Source: a virus
DNA length: 64,000 nt
Reading direction: 5' to 3' (one strand)
IMG/VR virus record: IMGVR_UViG_3300044998_000260
Span: 1 to 64,000 of that record
How positions within the stretch are numbered: the first letter of the stretch is position 1; every line of letters starts with the position of its first letter. The notes under the pieces are model-generated. The model did not search any database, had not been told where the DNA came from, and saw only the letters and a list, made by a program, of their open reading frames with translations. Shown piece by piece: positions 18,771-29,122 of the stretch. Made by a program: the position numbers and the translations under genes.

Positions 18771-20585
18771 TTATCTTAATTGCGAACGTGAGGTTACCAC
18801 TCTCACAGTACCACCGGCCAAAATACCCTGGAAATTATTTATTGTTTTCTTTGCAGAGACATTTACCCCGGCCACGCCATTATTATATGCATTTTGCCAT
18901 GTTGCTAATGGTATGTTCGTTGGCGGAGCTACAATTTCCGCGTTAATTTCAATAATACCAGGATTAATTGCTACTAATGTAGCATCTACCGATCCGTTTG
19001 GACTATCGATGACAGCAACACTCTGATTCAAAGATTTCCAAATTACACCATTTACCGGGAACAACAACTGTTTAGAATTTGTTGCATTCGGTGTAACATC
19101 CGGCGGACCAGCATAAATTGCAAACTGAATAGGCATGCGTTCACCAACTACCATTGATGCTCGCGGTGGACTAATCTGTGCATAAATTTTTGCGTTTGAG
19201 CCTAAAACCTGTACTGAATTTCCTCCAACCGGTAATACTACCGGGGGTTGTGGAGAATTCAGCTGGGGATCTTGTTTAGGCGGCGGATTAATAGTAATCA
19301 ACGGAGGTAGATTTCTCAATACATAGATGGGACCACTAACATTCAATGGAGACACAAACCACTCAAGTTTTTGAGAAAATGTTCTAGAATTCATAGTACT
19401 CTTATTTTTTGCATCGGATTCTTTAAGTCGAATGGTTACCACTATTTCTGACTGAGGATCCATATCAATCAACGTAGGTGATTCGGTTTCGGCCCATTCA
19501 GGTAAATAAAACTGAAACCGCAATACTGCGTTTACTGTATTATTTCTAAACTTGTATTGCAATGGTTTAATAGAAGGTGGCCTACCTATTTCATAAATCC
19601 ACTGGTAACTAGCAGCATTTGGAGAAAAACTGTACAATTCCGTAACGTTACGAGCACGAAATGTGTTTTGTGGATCCGCGAACGGTTTTACCAACTTCAC
19701 AAATGGATTTGGCAATTGACCGGTAGCCGGTGGTTGCGACATGGTAGATGGAATAAACTGGGGGCGCAATCCATCGGCCTGAAGAATCTGAACTCGTCGA
19801 ATTTCTTGTTGAATTATCGGTGGTACTAACGGCGGCGTTGGTAATGGCGTTGGTCTTGGATCTGTCGTTGGTGTATTAATACGTTCAAGATCATTTTGTA
19901 TTCGTTCAATCTTGTTCCAACGAATACGAACGGTGTGCAACAAACCTGGCTGTGGATTTACTAACGCTTGTCCGCCACCACTGGTTCCTTCCCATGGACT
20001 ATAAAAACCAAAATCACCAAACGGCGTAGAAACTACATTTTGTACAGTGATTCGATATCCAAATTGAATCGGGCCGCCCATTGGAAGTTCCGCTTGAACT
20101 ATTCGTTCATTTGGATATACCACATACGGCAATCCTCTACCTTGTGTTCTATTATTTGGTAAATGCCTAAATCCACTATTGATGTCATCTCTGATATTCT
20201 GTGGATACTGCGCTAGTAAATTTGGATCTACCGAATCAAAATTTTCAATTGTTGAGTTTGTACCAAATTGTCCATCAATTACCGTAGTAGGATTGTACCC
20301 TTCAGGTAAACCAATGTGTTCAACGCGGAGAACGCCGTATCCAGGAGCCGCCGTTGTGGCTTTTGATGGTGCCAACTGTGAAGGTTGGTACGCAGGATAT
20401 AATACAGACTGATTATCTTGTGGATAAAATGCCTGTGAGATGGTTCTATCGGCACTAATTAACACGAACGTACCGACACTAGAATCAAATACGGGTTCAA
20501 ACTCTTGTCCGTATACAGATTTTAGGCGCCGGCGCTCATCATCTAGTTGCTTGTTGTATGTAGGTCCAAAATCAACTGATGCCAT
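18771..20585 (-). CDS. Structural protein with C-terminal bacterial Ig-like (Big2) domain
   Basis: 604 aa. The last ~110 residues (VGERMPIQFAIYAG... NGVIWKSLNQSVAVID... ATLVAINPGIIEINAEI) have the Big2/BID_2 pattern of surface-exposed Ig domains. The middle is Pro-rich (PTPLPTPPLVPP). Tight spacing to neighbours (4 bp to the 1447-aa gene start, 1 bp after the PA14 gene stop) shows a single operon. Likely a baseplate or fibre component exposed on the virion surface. Confidence 0.65.
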   Translation of the reverse strand: MASVDFGPTYNKQLDDERRRLKSVYGQEFEPVFDSSVGTFVLISADRTISQAFYPQDNQSVLYPAYQPSQLAPSKATTAAPGYGVLRVEHIGLPEGYNPTTVIDGQFGTNSTIENFDSVDPNLLAQYPQNIRDDINSGFRHLPNNRTQGRGLPYVVYPNERIVQAELPMGGPIQFGYRITVQNVVSTPFGDFGFYSPWEGTSGGGQALVNPQPGLLHTVRIRWNKIERIQNDLERINTPTTDPRPTPLPTPPLVPPIIQQEIRRVQILQADGLRPQFIPSTMSQPPATGQLPNPFVKLVKPFADPQNTFRARNVTELYSFSPNAASYQWIYEIGRPPSIKPLQYKFRNNTVNAVLRFQFYLPEWAETESPTLIDMDPQSEIVVTIRLKESDAKNKSTMNSRTFSQKLEWFVSPLNVSGPIYVLRNLPPLITINPPPKQDPQLNSPQPPVVLPVGGNSVQVLGSNAKIYAQISPPRASMVVGERMPIQFAIYAGPPDVTPNATNSKQLLFPVNGVIWKSLNQSVAVIDSPNGSVDATLVAINPGIIEINAEIVAPPTNIPLATWQNAYNNGVAGVNVSAKKTINNFQGILAGGTVRVVTSRSQLR

Positions 20586-20586
20586 A

Positions 20587-22614
20587 TTAGATTAAGAATT
20601 GATCTTCAAGAGTAAATCCTCCGCCGCCAACAAATCTGTCGCGAGTACCAAAACTAGTGTCGTTGGAAAAATCATTAAAGAACGTAGGTTGTTCAACTAT
20701 AAATACCTGTGGCACCGGTGGCGGTGGAGGAGGTGGCGGCGGAGGAGCAATTAATACTGGCGGTACAGGATTAATTACTTCTACGGTAGTATTGGTTGTT
20801 GTCGCTGGTCGTGATGGATCAAATGTTCCGCGGCTGCCATCAATTGCTGAAACAATTGTGGTTGGTCGTGCGGCACGATCAAAATCTCGCAAAACATATG
20901 GATCATTTGGCGGATACCAAGCTCCTCCAAATGGATCTTGTACCCATCCGGCCGGAGGTAGTCCAAGTGATAATCCGCCTGCACCAGTACCATCTACCCA
21001 CACCGTTGTGACTGGTGGAGTTGGTGGTGGCAGAGGTACTGGTGGTGGGGGCGGCGGTGGTGAAAGTATTTGAATTGGCGGTTCAAAGATAGGTGGCGGT
21101 GGCGGTTCGTCATATACAACATTTACTACTTCAGATGTTGCTAACTGCCATTGTACTGTAGCCGTACCAATACCACGATCATTATAGTATTCAATAAAAA
21201 TACTTCTCAGTCCAGATAGTCCATCTACATAAAATGTGTATGTAGTAGGTGGTTGATCTCGCCAAGCATCTAGTACCAATCTACCATCAACAAATACACG
21301 CATACCATCATCGGTACGAACATCAAATTTGTATCTACGACCTTGTTGCAAATTGATTAATTTTCCCCATGTAATAAAATACGGGGCAGGGAGTTCACCA
21401 TTAGCATAAGCAATTTCAGGAATAGTTCGTACTAGTTCTGGCTGTATTTGTCTAGATTCAAATACACTTCTATTTGCATTTATTGGTCGAGGAATCCCGG
21501 CTTGTGACAATTGTGATGGACCATATCTACGTTCTACCCAACCATCTTCCTGAATTGGCGTAGACGGTGTAGGTGTAGGTGTGATTGGCGTACTTGGCGT
21601 TGGAGTAAACGGCGGCAATACAGGTGGCAACGGTTGCGGCTGCGGAGGTGCAGGTGGTGTCGGTGGCGGTGGTGGTAACGGATCAAAAATAGCTGAATTG
21701 CTCGTCAAATTGACAACACAATTTACTGCACTGACTCCTTCAGGATATGAGTCAATGACAGTAGGATCAAACAATACATCTACATCAATACTCGACGCTT
21801 TAGGCAAATCAAAAGTATGTGGATTGAAAGATACACCGGCCAAACCCAACATAGTCACCGTGATATCTACTTCCGATGAATTATTGCTCACCCGAATTTT
21901 TTCTTTTGGAATATCACGCAAGGTACCTTTAATATACTGTCGATCAATTGTATATGCCGACAATGTTACCAAATCACGAAGATTAATGGTTCGAACGGTC
22001 GGTGGTGGTGGCGGTGGTGGTGTTGGTGCCGGCGGAGATATTATAACCGGAGGGTTAACAGGTAGAACTGGATTAGTGCCCACCGGCGTAGTAACCTTAT
22101 CATCCGGGGGTAAAATTGGATTGGTGCCCACCGGCGTAGTAACCTTATCATCCGGGGGTAGAACTGGATCTTTTTTGTTAATTGGCGGAAAGTATCCATT
22201 ATATTGACCGCCATTACTATTTTGGAATCGTCCTGCTAGTCGTGACCCATCAGGAAGTCTATCGAACCGTAACAAACCGGTATTAGCATCAACCCATGCG
22301 CCAATTTGATCGGGGCCGCGTGTGTCACTATACCCTTTCATACCCGGAACGGGCTGATGAATTTCATTGAATCGACTACCGAACGGCCCTTCCACGCCCG
22401 TACCAGGAGGAATATCAGGTCTACCACCAAGTACAATTTGCGAAGGAGAAATGACGAGGCCAATATTTTGCTGCATTCGTTGAAATACTGCTAGATCTTC
22501 GGTGTATTTAGCCCAATCAATACTATACTGTGCCCAAGCAGCTAAATTAGTTGCTGGACTCCCTTCCGGTGGAGTTGGCGGTGTTGGTGGTGTTGATATT
22601 TGTATTAGTTCCAT
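20587..22614 (-). CDS. Proline-rich tail protein with PA14 domain
   Basis: 675 aa. Residues ~360-500 form a PA14-type beta-barrel: WVERRYG..., FITWGKLINLQQGRRYKF, VRTDDGMRVFVDGRLVLDAW, then SIFIEYYNDRGIGTATVQW. PA14 domains bind glycans. Long Pro runs (PPPPPPP near residues 205, 310, 540 and 640) flank it and act as rigid spacers. Direct DNA repeats encode LPPDDKVTTPVGTNP twice near residues 155-185. It is likely a receptor-binding or baseplate peripheral protein in the same operon as the Big2 protein. Confidence 0.75.
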   Translation of the reverse strand: MELIQISTPPTPPTPPEGSPATNLAAWAQYSIDWAKYTEDLAVFQRMQQNIGLVISPSQIVLGGRPDIPPGTGVEGPFGSRFNEIHQPVPGMKGYSDTRGPDQIGAWVDANTGLLRFDRLPDGSRLAGRFQNSNGGQYNGYFPPINKKDPVLPPDDKVTTPVGTNPILPPDDKVTTPVGTNPVLPVNPPVIISPPAPTPPPPPPPTVRTINLRDLVTLSAYTIDRQYIKGTLRDIPKEKIRVSNNSSEVDITVTMLGLAGVSFNPHTFDLPKASSIDVDVLFDPTVIDSYPEGVSAVNCVVNLTSNSAIFDPLPPPPPTPPAPPQPQPLPPVLPPFTPTPSTPITPTPTPSTPIQEDGWVERRYGPSQLSQAGIPRPINANRSVFESRQIQPELVRTIPEIAYANGELPAPYFITWGKLINLQQGRRYKFDVRTDDGMRVFVDGRLVLDAWRDQPPTTYTFYVDGLSGLRSIFIEYYNDRGIGTATVQWQLATSEVVNVVYDEPPPPPIFEPPIQILSPPPPPPPVPLPPPTPPVTTVWVDGTGAGGLSLGLPPAGWVQDPFGGAWYPPNDPYVLRDFDRAARPTTIVSAIDGSRGTFDPSRPATTTNTTVEVINPVPPVLIAPPPPPPPPPPVPQVFIVEQPTFFNDFSNDTSFGTRDRFVGGGGFTLEDQFLI

Positions 22615-22616
22615 TA

Positions 22617-23441
22617 TTATGTGACCTCAAATCGATTATCTATTTCACCACGGTCTCGCATATCCCGTACTACTTCTTGAATAGCTTCTGACATATATCG
22701 TTCAAGATCTATCTCTTTAATATTACGAGTTTGTCTATCTTCTGCCATCTTATTTAGAACAATGGGATATGCTCGATCTAATACAGTAATAGTCATAATT
22801 TCATAGGCAACCATTGCATTAGCATACTTCAGACGAGCAGAGGTATCATTGATAAATATATCCGCGTCTAGTAATACCTTGTCAGAATCAAGTTGTTCTT
22901 CAGGAAGTGCGTCTAAACTTTGTCCAAAAGTCTGATCTATCAAACCTTGTGCAATCAATTTAGGAACAGACGGTACAGTAAACTCATAAATTTCTTGCAT
23001 GATGCTATTAGTTGGACGCGCCGCAGTTAACCGCAGTTCAGTACGATCTTCACTAATAGCTTCTAATGTGAGCTTTTCACCTGTTTCAGAACCAACTTCA
23101 TTTCTAAAAATATTAACAACCAGTCCATATCGTCCTTGTTCTAAAGCTAGGCGACGAATGACATCACCAAAATCTATATTCAAGAATTCATATGCACCGG
23201 TATTATCCAAGGCAGTAGATAATCGGATTGCCGGGTCGTATACAGGCAATGTAATGTGGCCAGCAATTCTACCATCGGGAAAATAAATCCAAATTTCAAT
23301 AACATCTCGTTCAGTAATACCAAAAAGAACCGGCTTTATTCCGGTTTGGAACTGTCTAGTATCAACAGAAGCAAGTCGCGATGGTCGTTCAAGAATAAGT
23401 TTGTCAGGTAACTTATCTGGAAAATTTAGTTGATTAGGCAC
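22617..23441 (-). CDS. Baseplate-region structural protein, unknown
   Basis: 274 aa, mixed alpha/beta, beginning MPNQLNFPDKLPDKL. No recognised catalytic motif. The C-terminal half is helical and acidic. Its start overlaps the stop of the 23434-23781 gene by 8 nt, so it is translationally coupled within the baseplate operon. Confidence 0.6.
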   Translation of the reverse strand: MPNQLNFPDKLPDKLILERPSRLASVDTRQFQTGIKPVLFGITERDVIEIWIYFPDGRIAGHITLPVYDPAIRLSTALDNTGAYEFLNIDFGDVIRRLALEQGRYGLVVNIFRNEVGSETGEKLTLEAISEDRTELRLTAARPTNSIMQEIYEFTVPSVPKLIAQGLIDQTFGQSLDALPEEQLDSDKVLLDADIFINDTSARLKYANAMVAYEIMTITVLDRAYPIVLNKMAEDRQTRNIKEIDLERYMSEAIQEVVRDMRDRGEIDNRFEVT

Positions 23442-23781
23442 GGCGCTGCCCCAATTGTGTGAATGCTCTACGTTGTGGACTAATTACACGTTCATATTGT
23501 GCTCTATTCCACCGTGGTGCATACAAATTAATAGCAAAATATTGTGAATTATTATTATTTGCGTCAACTTGTAGAAAGTCTGCAAAATCTCGTAAAATTT
23601 GATTGGGCAAAACATCCAATTGTTGAACGAGTGTTCTCTGTCGAAAACGATCATCAGGAGAAAACTCAATGGGATCATTCAAATAACCATCAGTAAATAA
23701 CTGATCTGGATATCGTATTCGATCTACTTCACTCGGCGTTGCTACTGTGATGTTATTGAGTTGAATATTTTCCATTCCCAT
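23434..23781 (-). CDS. Small baseplate-operon protein, unknown
   Basis: 115 aa, polar with an Asn run (VDANNNNSQYFAIN) near residue 75. The start is in a TAATG overlap with the upstream gene and its end overlaps the downstream start, so it is firmly embedded in the operon. A structural or assembly role is inferred from position. Confidence 0.6.
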   Translation of the reverse strand: MGMENIQLNNITVATPSEVDRIRYPDQLFTDGYLNDPIEFSPDDRFRQRTLVQQLDVLPNQILRDFADFLQVDANNNNSQYFAINLYAPRWNRAQYERVISPQRRAFTQLGQRRA

Positions 23782-24842
23782 TAGACATTCTCTACAGTAA
23801 AGATGTATCCGTTATCAATAATATGTTCAAATCCACCATCTACTACTTTGAACAATATCTTGTAATACCTTCCCGCATACATGGATTTTACTTTGAAATC
23901 AAAGAAATTAACGGTTCCATCACAACTAATTTTTGAAAAGTCATCAAATGGAATTACTACAGTATTACTTTGTTGGTCTACAATACTAAAGTATGATGTT
24001 ATCGGCAATCTATTATTTCCAGCGTATGCAGAATACACAGTATCAAATGTCTTCTGAGGGTATCGTTCTCGCACCGATAGTGTCACTCGTACTGTTTCGC
24101 CAATTTTGTATTTTGGTTTTAAATTGCGAGGGAGTACAACCACATCACTTGGATTTGATGCCGACATTGAACCAGTCAAATATATTTGACTGTCCCATTT
24201 TGCCGACAAAGTTGGTAGATGAATCGTGTGACTATTTCTAGAAAAGAATCGAATGTTACCAGCGTTCTTTGTATCTGCTTCGGATTGTGTATCAAATCGT
24301 AACAAGAATCCGTTATTTGGCACTGTGCCGGACACCCACGCCAATACTAAATTTGTAACATCAATTGATAGATCCTTCACGGGAGACGCAATGGACTTTG
24401 ATACAATAGCACCAATTCCAATACTACCACTTGTTGACCATGTAGATCCACTTTCACGATATTTCCATGTTGTTCCATCATTTTCAAAATATCCGCCACT
24501 TGGATCTCGGCTAGACGTATACGGAACATTGGTATTTTGATAGAAATACCCCGTTCCCTCCACCCAACTTTCACTCACAGCTTGAATAAAAATTTGTTGG
24601 TTAATCTTGAGATCGTCAGCTCGAGCAACAAAAAGATTAAGATCAAATTTTGTATCAAGCGGAATATTACCTTCTACAAAACTACTTGAAATTTCTGAAA
24701 CATCAAACATGATAAGTGACCGAATCCTTTTCGTTCCGGACTCGTCCTTACCAACTTCAAGAATTTCATCAAGACCTGTATTTTTCCAACTATACTTTTC
24801 GTATATCGAAGCGTCTTGTGTAGGAGAAAAGTGAATACGCAT
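23781..24842 (-). CDS. DNRLRE-like structural protein
   Basis: 353 aa. The N-terminal ~200 residues (FSPTQDASIYEKY..., RSLIMFDVSEI, WVEGTGY, LSIDVTNLVLAWVSG, NGFLLRFD) follow the DNRLRE/CBM-like jelly-roll pattern found in surface and carbohydrate-binding proteins. The C-terminal ~130 residues form a second beta domain. TAATG coupling joins it to gp6 upstream and to the next gene downstream. In T4 the corresponding place after gp6 is occupied by gp7/gp8; equivalence to gp8 is possible but not demonstrable here. Confidence 0.6.
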   Translation of the reverse strand: MRIHFSPTQDASIYEKYSWKNTGLDEILEVGKDESGTKRIRSLIMFDVSEISSSFVEGNIPLDTKFDLNLFVARADDLKINQQIFIQAVSESWVEGTGYFYQNTNVPYTSSRDPSGGYFENDGTTWKYRESGSTWSTSGSIGIGAIVSKSIASPVKDLSIDVTNLVLAWVSGTVPNNGFLLRFDTQSEADTKNAGNIRFFSRNSHTIHLPTLSAKWDSQIYLTGSMSASNPSDVVVLPRNLKPKYKIGETVRVTLSVRERYPQKTFDTVYSAYAGNNRLPITSYFSIVDQQSNTVVIPFDDFSKISCDGTVNFFDFKVKSMYAGRYYKILFKVVDGGFEHIIDNGYIFTVENV

Positions 24843-26782
24843 TACTGAACCGCCGAACCAATGATGTCTTTTTCAGGATAACGAACTTCAAAAATACACG
24901 GATCTAACGATGGATAAATGACACCGCCTTGTGTTGCATCTTTGATATCATATAAGTAATCTTCATAGTCGGCACCATCGCGGAATCGGTATCGGTTAAA
25001 TACATCCACGCCAAGTACACTTTGTACACCCTCTACAGATGCAATTTCCATATACAAATCACTGAGAATGATAGGCTGATTAAGTTGCCATTTATCAATA
25101 TTGAAAAAGTTGGCTACGGCGTCGATAGCTCGAGCCAATACCTCATTCATATTGTAGTTTTTATATACGCTAATTTTAAATCTCACACCAATATTAACAG
25201 GAAATGCGTCGAGAATACGTACCTCATCAGTTAACATTCGATATTGATCAAGATAGGTCTTAAGATTCTTTTTTGTATCAGGATTCAATCGCGTCAATTT
25301 CTTCTGTTGATTGTAACCCAACACATACATGTTAATAATACCTTGACCTGGGCGATTCTCTACAAAGATACCGTCAGGAATAATTTCTGCTTGATTTTGT
25401 GTTGCTCGCAAAATATTATTGATTTGTTCATCGCGAGTTACAAATACTTTTGATACACCGCCGTATTTTGGTGGCATGGCATATGCACGAACAATATAGT
25501 CTTCTACGGTAACCAATCGATTTTGTGCATTAAAAAACGCCAAGGCATTTTGACGAATTTCTTCAATGGTATCCTCGCCTTTACCTCCAGTAGCAGGCTC
25601 ACTATTATTTACGGCAATAGACCGAACCACTTCGTTCCACAAAGCACGTTCTTGTGGCGTAAATGCATTTACATCATTTATAGGTTCTACCGTAACTACT
25701 CGGTTAATAGAGTTTGATGGAACATTTGATTCAATGCCGCCACCGACCGTATATGTTATCGTCATATCTATGTTACTTGGTGCCAATCCATATGACCGAG
25801 ACGATAAGAAATCACTTGGATCAAGTGAGGTAGAAACTAGATTCGTTTCATATTCACTATTAGCAATTTTCTTAGATTCAAGATTAATTGAGTCGTCCAT
25901 GTCATTAATTACACCAGAACCAAAATTTATCTGTAACTTAAAATCTTCGGTATATCGTGTTACAAACCGTCGAGGTGTACGACGAATGCGAATCAAATAT
26001 GTAGGAGGAACGCTAAAATCGGTATTATTGGCAGCAGCCGTGTTAATAACGTCCTCAAATATTAAATCTTGTGCCAGGTAATCTACTTCATACCAACGAT
26101 TGCCATTTGAATCGGTGACAGACACTATATCAAGTACCTTTTCATCGGGAAGTTCAATTGATGTAAATCGTTCTGGATTTCCAAATGATTTCGTGTAAGT
26201 CTTAATAGTACCTGATACTACTTTGGCTTTCTTTCTGATCAGATATGTTAATGGACGATTATTAGTATCGGTAGCATATACCGTTATTTCGCGATCATTC
26301 GGATCAGCAAAATTAAGCTCTTGAATCGTTCGAAATGTCACATTTGTAAATTCGTCCGATGAAAACACAGCATTGGGCGCGAGACGTAAATAAAATCTTT
26401 CGTCGGGTTGATAGTTGCCTGTGATATCTTTTGCCGGACATAACTGAAATAAATCAACTTCACAAATTGCCGCCGTAGCAGGCTTTGTTTTATATCCAAA
26501 TGCTTGTGCCATTGAAATAATATTATCACGTTCTTCCGCATATTGTAGTAGATTTTCACGGAAGTTTGTGTCAATATAATAACCTAATACATCGCCTACA
26601 TAGGATGCCATTTCTATGAACATCATACCAGGAGAAGCTTCATTAAAATCCGTATAGGTATCAGGAAAATATACCTTAGCAAATTCTATGAGATTCTGGC
26701 GAAACTCAGGAAATGTTTTGCTAAGATATTTGATATCTCTATTTGACGGAGCAAATGACTTGTTAATTCGTCTAAGTGCCAC
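24842..26782 (-). CDS. gp6: Baseplate wedge subunit gp6 (baseplate J-like)
   Basis: 646 aa, close to T4 gp6 (660). The N terminus (FPEFRQNLIEFAKVYFPDTY, then ASPGMMFIEMASYVGDVLGYYID and NLLQYAEER.NIISMAQAFGY) is the strongly conserved gp6 signature; the C-terminal half contains the J-like ring-forming domain. gp6 dimers join neighbouring wedges into the baseplate ring. Adjacent to gp25 as in many T4-like genomes. Coupled to the next gene by TAATG. Confidence 0.92.
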   Translation of the reverse strand: MALRRINKSFAPSNRDIKYLSKTFPEFRQNLIEFAKVYFPDTYTDFNEASPGMMFIEMASYVGDVLGYYIDTNFRENLLQYAEERDNIISMAQAFGYKTKPATAAICEVDLFQLCPAKDITGNYQPDERFYLRLAPNAVFSSDEFTNVTFRTIQELNFADPNDREITVYATDTNNRPLTYLIRKKAKVVSGTIKTYTKSFGNPERFTSIELPDEKVLDIVSVTDSNGNRWYEVDYLAQDLIFEDVINTAAANNTDFSVPPTYLIRIRRTPRRFVTRYTEDFKLQINFGSGVINDMDDSINLESKKIANSEYETNLVSTSLDPSDFLSSRSYGLAPSNIDMTITYTVGGGIESNVPSNSINRVVTVEPINDVNAFTPQERALWNEVVRSIAVNNSEPATGGKGEDTIEEIRQNALAFFNAQNRLVTVEDYIVRAYAMPPKYGGVSKVFVTRDEQINNILRATQNQAEIIPDGIFVENRPGQGIINMYVLGYNQQKKLTRLNPDTKKNLKTYLDQYRMLTDEVRILDAFPVNIGVRFKISVYKNYNMNEVLARAIDAVANFFNIDKWQLNQPIILSDLYMEIASVEGVQSVLGVDVFNRYRFRDGADYEDYLYDIKDATQGGVIYPSLDPCIFEVRYPEKDIIGSAVQ

Positions 26783-26793
26783 AGATCTTCTCC

Positions 26794-27162
26794 TTAGAAG
26801 ACGAGGGTAATACTATCAGTGATAGTTACGCTAGTATTGATGGAAAATGTAATGGTGGCAAATATTGAGTTTCTATTTTCATCCCGTTGTATTTGTACAG
26901 CTTCAATATTCACATATGGGAGCCATATTTTTACAGCGGACTCAATAGTACCACGAACATTGGCTACATTATCATCTGTGATAGGTTCAAAAATAACCCT
27001 ATGAATATCACACCCAAAGTCAGGTTGTAAAACTCGTTCTCCCTTTTTAGTAAGTATCAAATTAGTTAGATTACTCTTTACTTGCGAAAGGATGTCTCGA
27101 CCCTGAGCAAAATATCCGTTGTTACCACGTTCTAAAGGAAGTGTGATACCTAAATTAGCCAT
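26794..27162 (-). CDS. gp25: Baseplate wedge subunit gp25 (GPW/gp25 family)
   Basis: 122 aa, the usual length. Shows the family core: DILSQVKSNLTNLILTKKGERVLQPDFGCDIHRVIFEP, with the conserved ER and PDFG elements, and a C-terminal beta-rich segment. It joins gp6 in the wedge and helps nucleate the sheath. Its start overlaps the preceding gene by 8 nt. Confidence 0.92.
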   Translation of the reverse strand: MANLGITLPLERGNNGYFAQGRDILSQVKSNLTNLILTKKGERVLQPDFGCDIHRVIFEPITDDNVANVRGTIESAVKIWLPYVNIEAVQIQRDENRNSIFATITFSINTSVTITDSITLVF

Positions 27163-27667
27163 TAAGTTTACCCATTTGTTGCATATGCTTCATTAACGCA
27201 GAATAATCACGAGTAATAGCCGTAACAGTTTCGCTGTCTATAGGTAATTCATCGCTGTGGTCAAGAATAGATTCTACTTCGGAATTGTTTACCATAGAAG
27301 ACGCGGTTTCTGCCAAAATATTACCTACAAGGCCGCCACCAAATGTTGATGAGTCTACACCAATTACAGATGGAGATTCTTGTATGGATCTCATTCGATC
27401 ACGAATACGTTTACGTTCTGCTTCAACATTTTCATTGGTTTTTTTTGAAACAGTTTTAGTAGGCATTGCTCGGGTTTGGGGTATATCAGGCCTTAGAATA
27501 GACGACATTTTTGCCGGCGGACCCTTAGCGATGCCTTCTGCCAATAACGAAGCAAGAGCACCAGCCACGGCTTCCTGTACAAGAGGTTTCACCATTTTAG
27601 GAATAACAGACTTGAGTTGTTTAGAAACTTCAGCTTGTATTAATGCCTCAAATTCACTTTTTTTCAT
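27155..27667 (-). CDS. Small structural or assembly protein next to gp25, unknown
   Basis: 170 aa. An N-terminal amphipathic helix with repeated VxKQLKSVIPKMV and Ala-rich segment (residues 10-45), then a basic KRIRDRMRSIQ helix and an acidic C terminus. No family recognised. Located between the hub protein and gp25 with overlap on one side, implying a baseplate or tail-completion role. Confidence 0.6.
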   Translation of the reverse strand: MKKSEFEALIQAEVSKQLKSVIPKMVKPLVQEAVAGALASLLAEGIAKGPPAKMSSILRPDIPQTRAMPTKTVSKKTNENVEAERKRIRDRMRSIQESPSVIGVDSSTFGGGLVGNILAETASSMVNNSEVESILDHSDELPIDSETVTAITRDYSALMKHMQQMGKLNG

Positions 27668-27670
27668 TAG

Positions 27671-29122
27671 TTATCCCTCTTGATATGGACTGATATTTCT
27701 TGCTTGCTGTGGAGGACTGTTGGTTCTGGTAGTAAAATTATCAAGACTTAGAATTCTTGCATTATTTTCACCACCAAGATATTGTTGTTTCCACTGTAAA
27801 AATTGTTGAATTCTTGAAGGATTTTGCGGCGATGGACTGCCAGGAACACCCGTAGTTTGTACAATCGGTTCAAGAACGAGGATTTGAATTAGTTTTTCTA
27901 ATGCCTGTCTTAGTGTTGCTCCTAATACCAAAGGTTCACTTGTAGACGACTGAGTGCCGATATGAATCTTGGAACCCAAAAAACTAATACTTCGAGCCGA
28001 AAATGTTTGTGTATTTCCGGCAATTTGAATAATATTTCCCATTGCCGATCTATCAATGTTTCCGCCCACCGTCTCACGATAGTTCCGAACAACCCGGTCA
28101 TTTCTATCTCGGGTAGTCCAAGAAATATGATCTTGGTCGGCGTCCATTGTAATATTTGCTTTTGTTGTCATATGAATGCCGTCATTCGTATCAACAATGA
28201 CTCTCCGACGGGCATTAATGACTACCAAACCTGTATTAGCGTAAATTCCTGCTCCATCAAACCGTTTCGGATAATCCGGGATACTAATTTGATGAATTGG
28301 GTGTTTAGTCGGTTTTATTGACTCAACTCGTAATGGAACAATTTGGTCTGTGGTCATCCACCATGAGGTAACATCTTTATTAATATCCTCAATGACTTGT
28401 CCAAATATAGTATCTACGGTTCTAACCGCATCTGGATCTGGACCCACCCTAATAAGTAGATTCGGTTGTTGGTCTTTTTCTGTGGATTGCCACGGAATCT
28501 TTTTGTCTCTGGCCGTGGAGTTGACCTTGCCTCGCAGCCAAGCCGCTCCGAATCGAACTGTTTGGCCCGACCGACCTTCTAATAAGAAGTCGCCTTCAAA
28601 GTGCTTGAGGCGATATACCTTTTCTAAATCCTGAAAATACTCTCCTAGCGGCGGTTTTCCGGTAGAACCGACCTTTTTTGGTGCGACCGTTGATCGGTAG
28701 TCATCAGATCTTTGAGATGCTGTATCTCCGGGGCCTGTTTCGGGAATAAGTTCCGGCAAATCTTGGGCAGTTACTCGGTTCGATACATTAAATTTAATTA
28801 GGTAATACCATCGATTCAAACCCCGAAACACATATACAATCTCACCGATAAGAGGGTATTGACTGATATTTGCATACATCGGATACGCCCAGTCCAGTTG
28901 TTCTTCCGGTTTAAACGCATTGCTAGTAGTGCGTCGAAACTTTACCATGCCTACATTATATCCGTCTTTGGCATAGTCAGGATGTTCATTATTTACAATG
29001 ACATCAGTGACAATGGCCTCTTCAAATTGATCATGTTGAACAGCAGATCCCAACCCGCTGGGCGGGGTGGGTTGAAATGGATTATAATTTCCGGCTACCG
29101 TAAAATTACGAATTCTGTCCAC
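27671..29122 (-). CDS. Baseplate hub/spike protein with OB-fold (gp5-like)
   Basis: 483 aa. Residues ~35-120 fit the OB-fold of gp5/gpV-type spike proteins (VTDVIVNNEHPDYAK..GMVKFRR... WAYPMYANISQYPLIGEIVYVFRG). Residues ~300-400 (GLVVINARRRVIVDTNDGIHMTTKANITMDADQD) resemble a short beta-helix as in gp5 C termini. The lysozyme domain of T4 gp5 is absent. It would form the cell-puncturing or hub piece. Starts inside the last 17 nt of the upstream gene. Confidence 0.75.
   Translation of the reverse strand: MDRIRNFTVAGNYNPFQPTPPSGLGSAVQHDQFEEAIVTDVIVNNEHPDYAKDGYNVGMVKFRRTTSNAFKPEEQLDWAYPMYANISQYPLIGEIVYVFRGLNRWYYLIKFNVSNRVTAQDLPELIPETGPGDTASQRSDDYRSTVAPKKVGSTGKPPLGEYFQDLEKVYRLKHFEGDFLLEGRSGQTVRFGAAWLRGKVNSTARDKKIPWQSTEKDQQPNLLIRVGPDPDAVRTVDTIFGQVIEDINKDVTSWWMTTDQIVPLRVESIKPTKHPIHQISIPDYPKRFDGAGIYANTGLVVINARRRVIVDTNDGIHMTTKANITMDADQDHISWTTRDRNDRVVRNYRETVGGNIDRSAMGNIIQIAGNTQTFSARSISFLGSKIHIGTQSSTSEPLVLGATLRQALEKLIQILVLEPIVQTTGVPGSPSPQNPSRIQQFLQWKQQYLGGENNARILSLDNFTTRTNSPPQQARNISPYQEG

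Noticed and set aside
20657-22207. Plus-strand glycine/valine-rich ORFs opposite the PA14 protein
   Set aside because: They are antisense of Pro-rich codons; the minus-strand gene has a clear PA14 domain.
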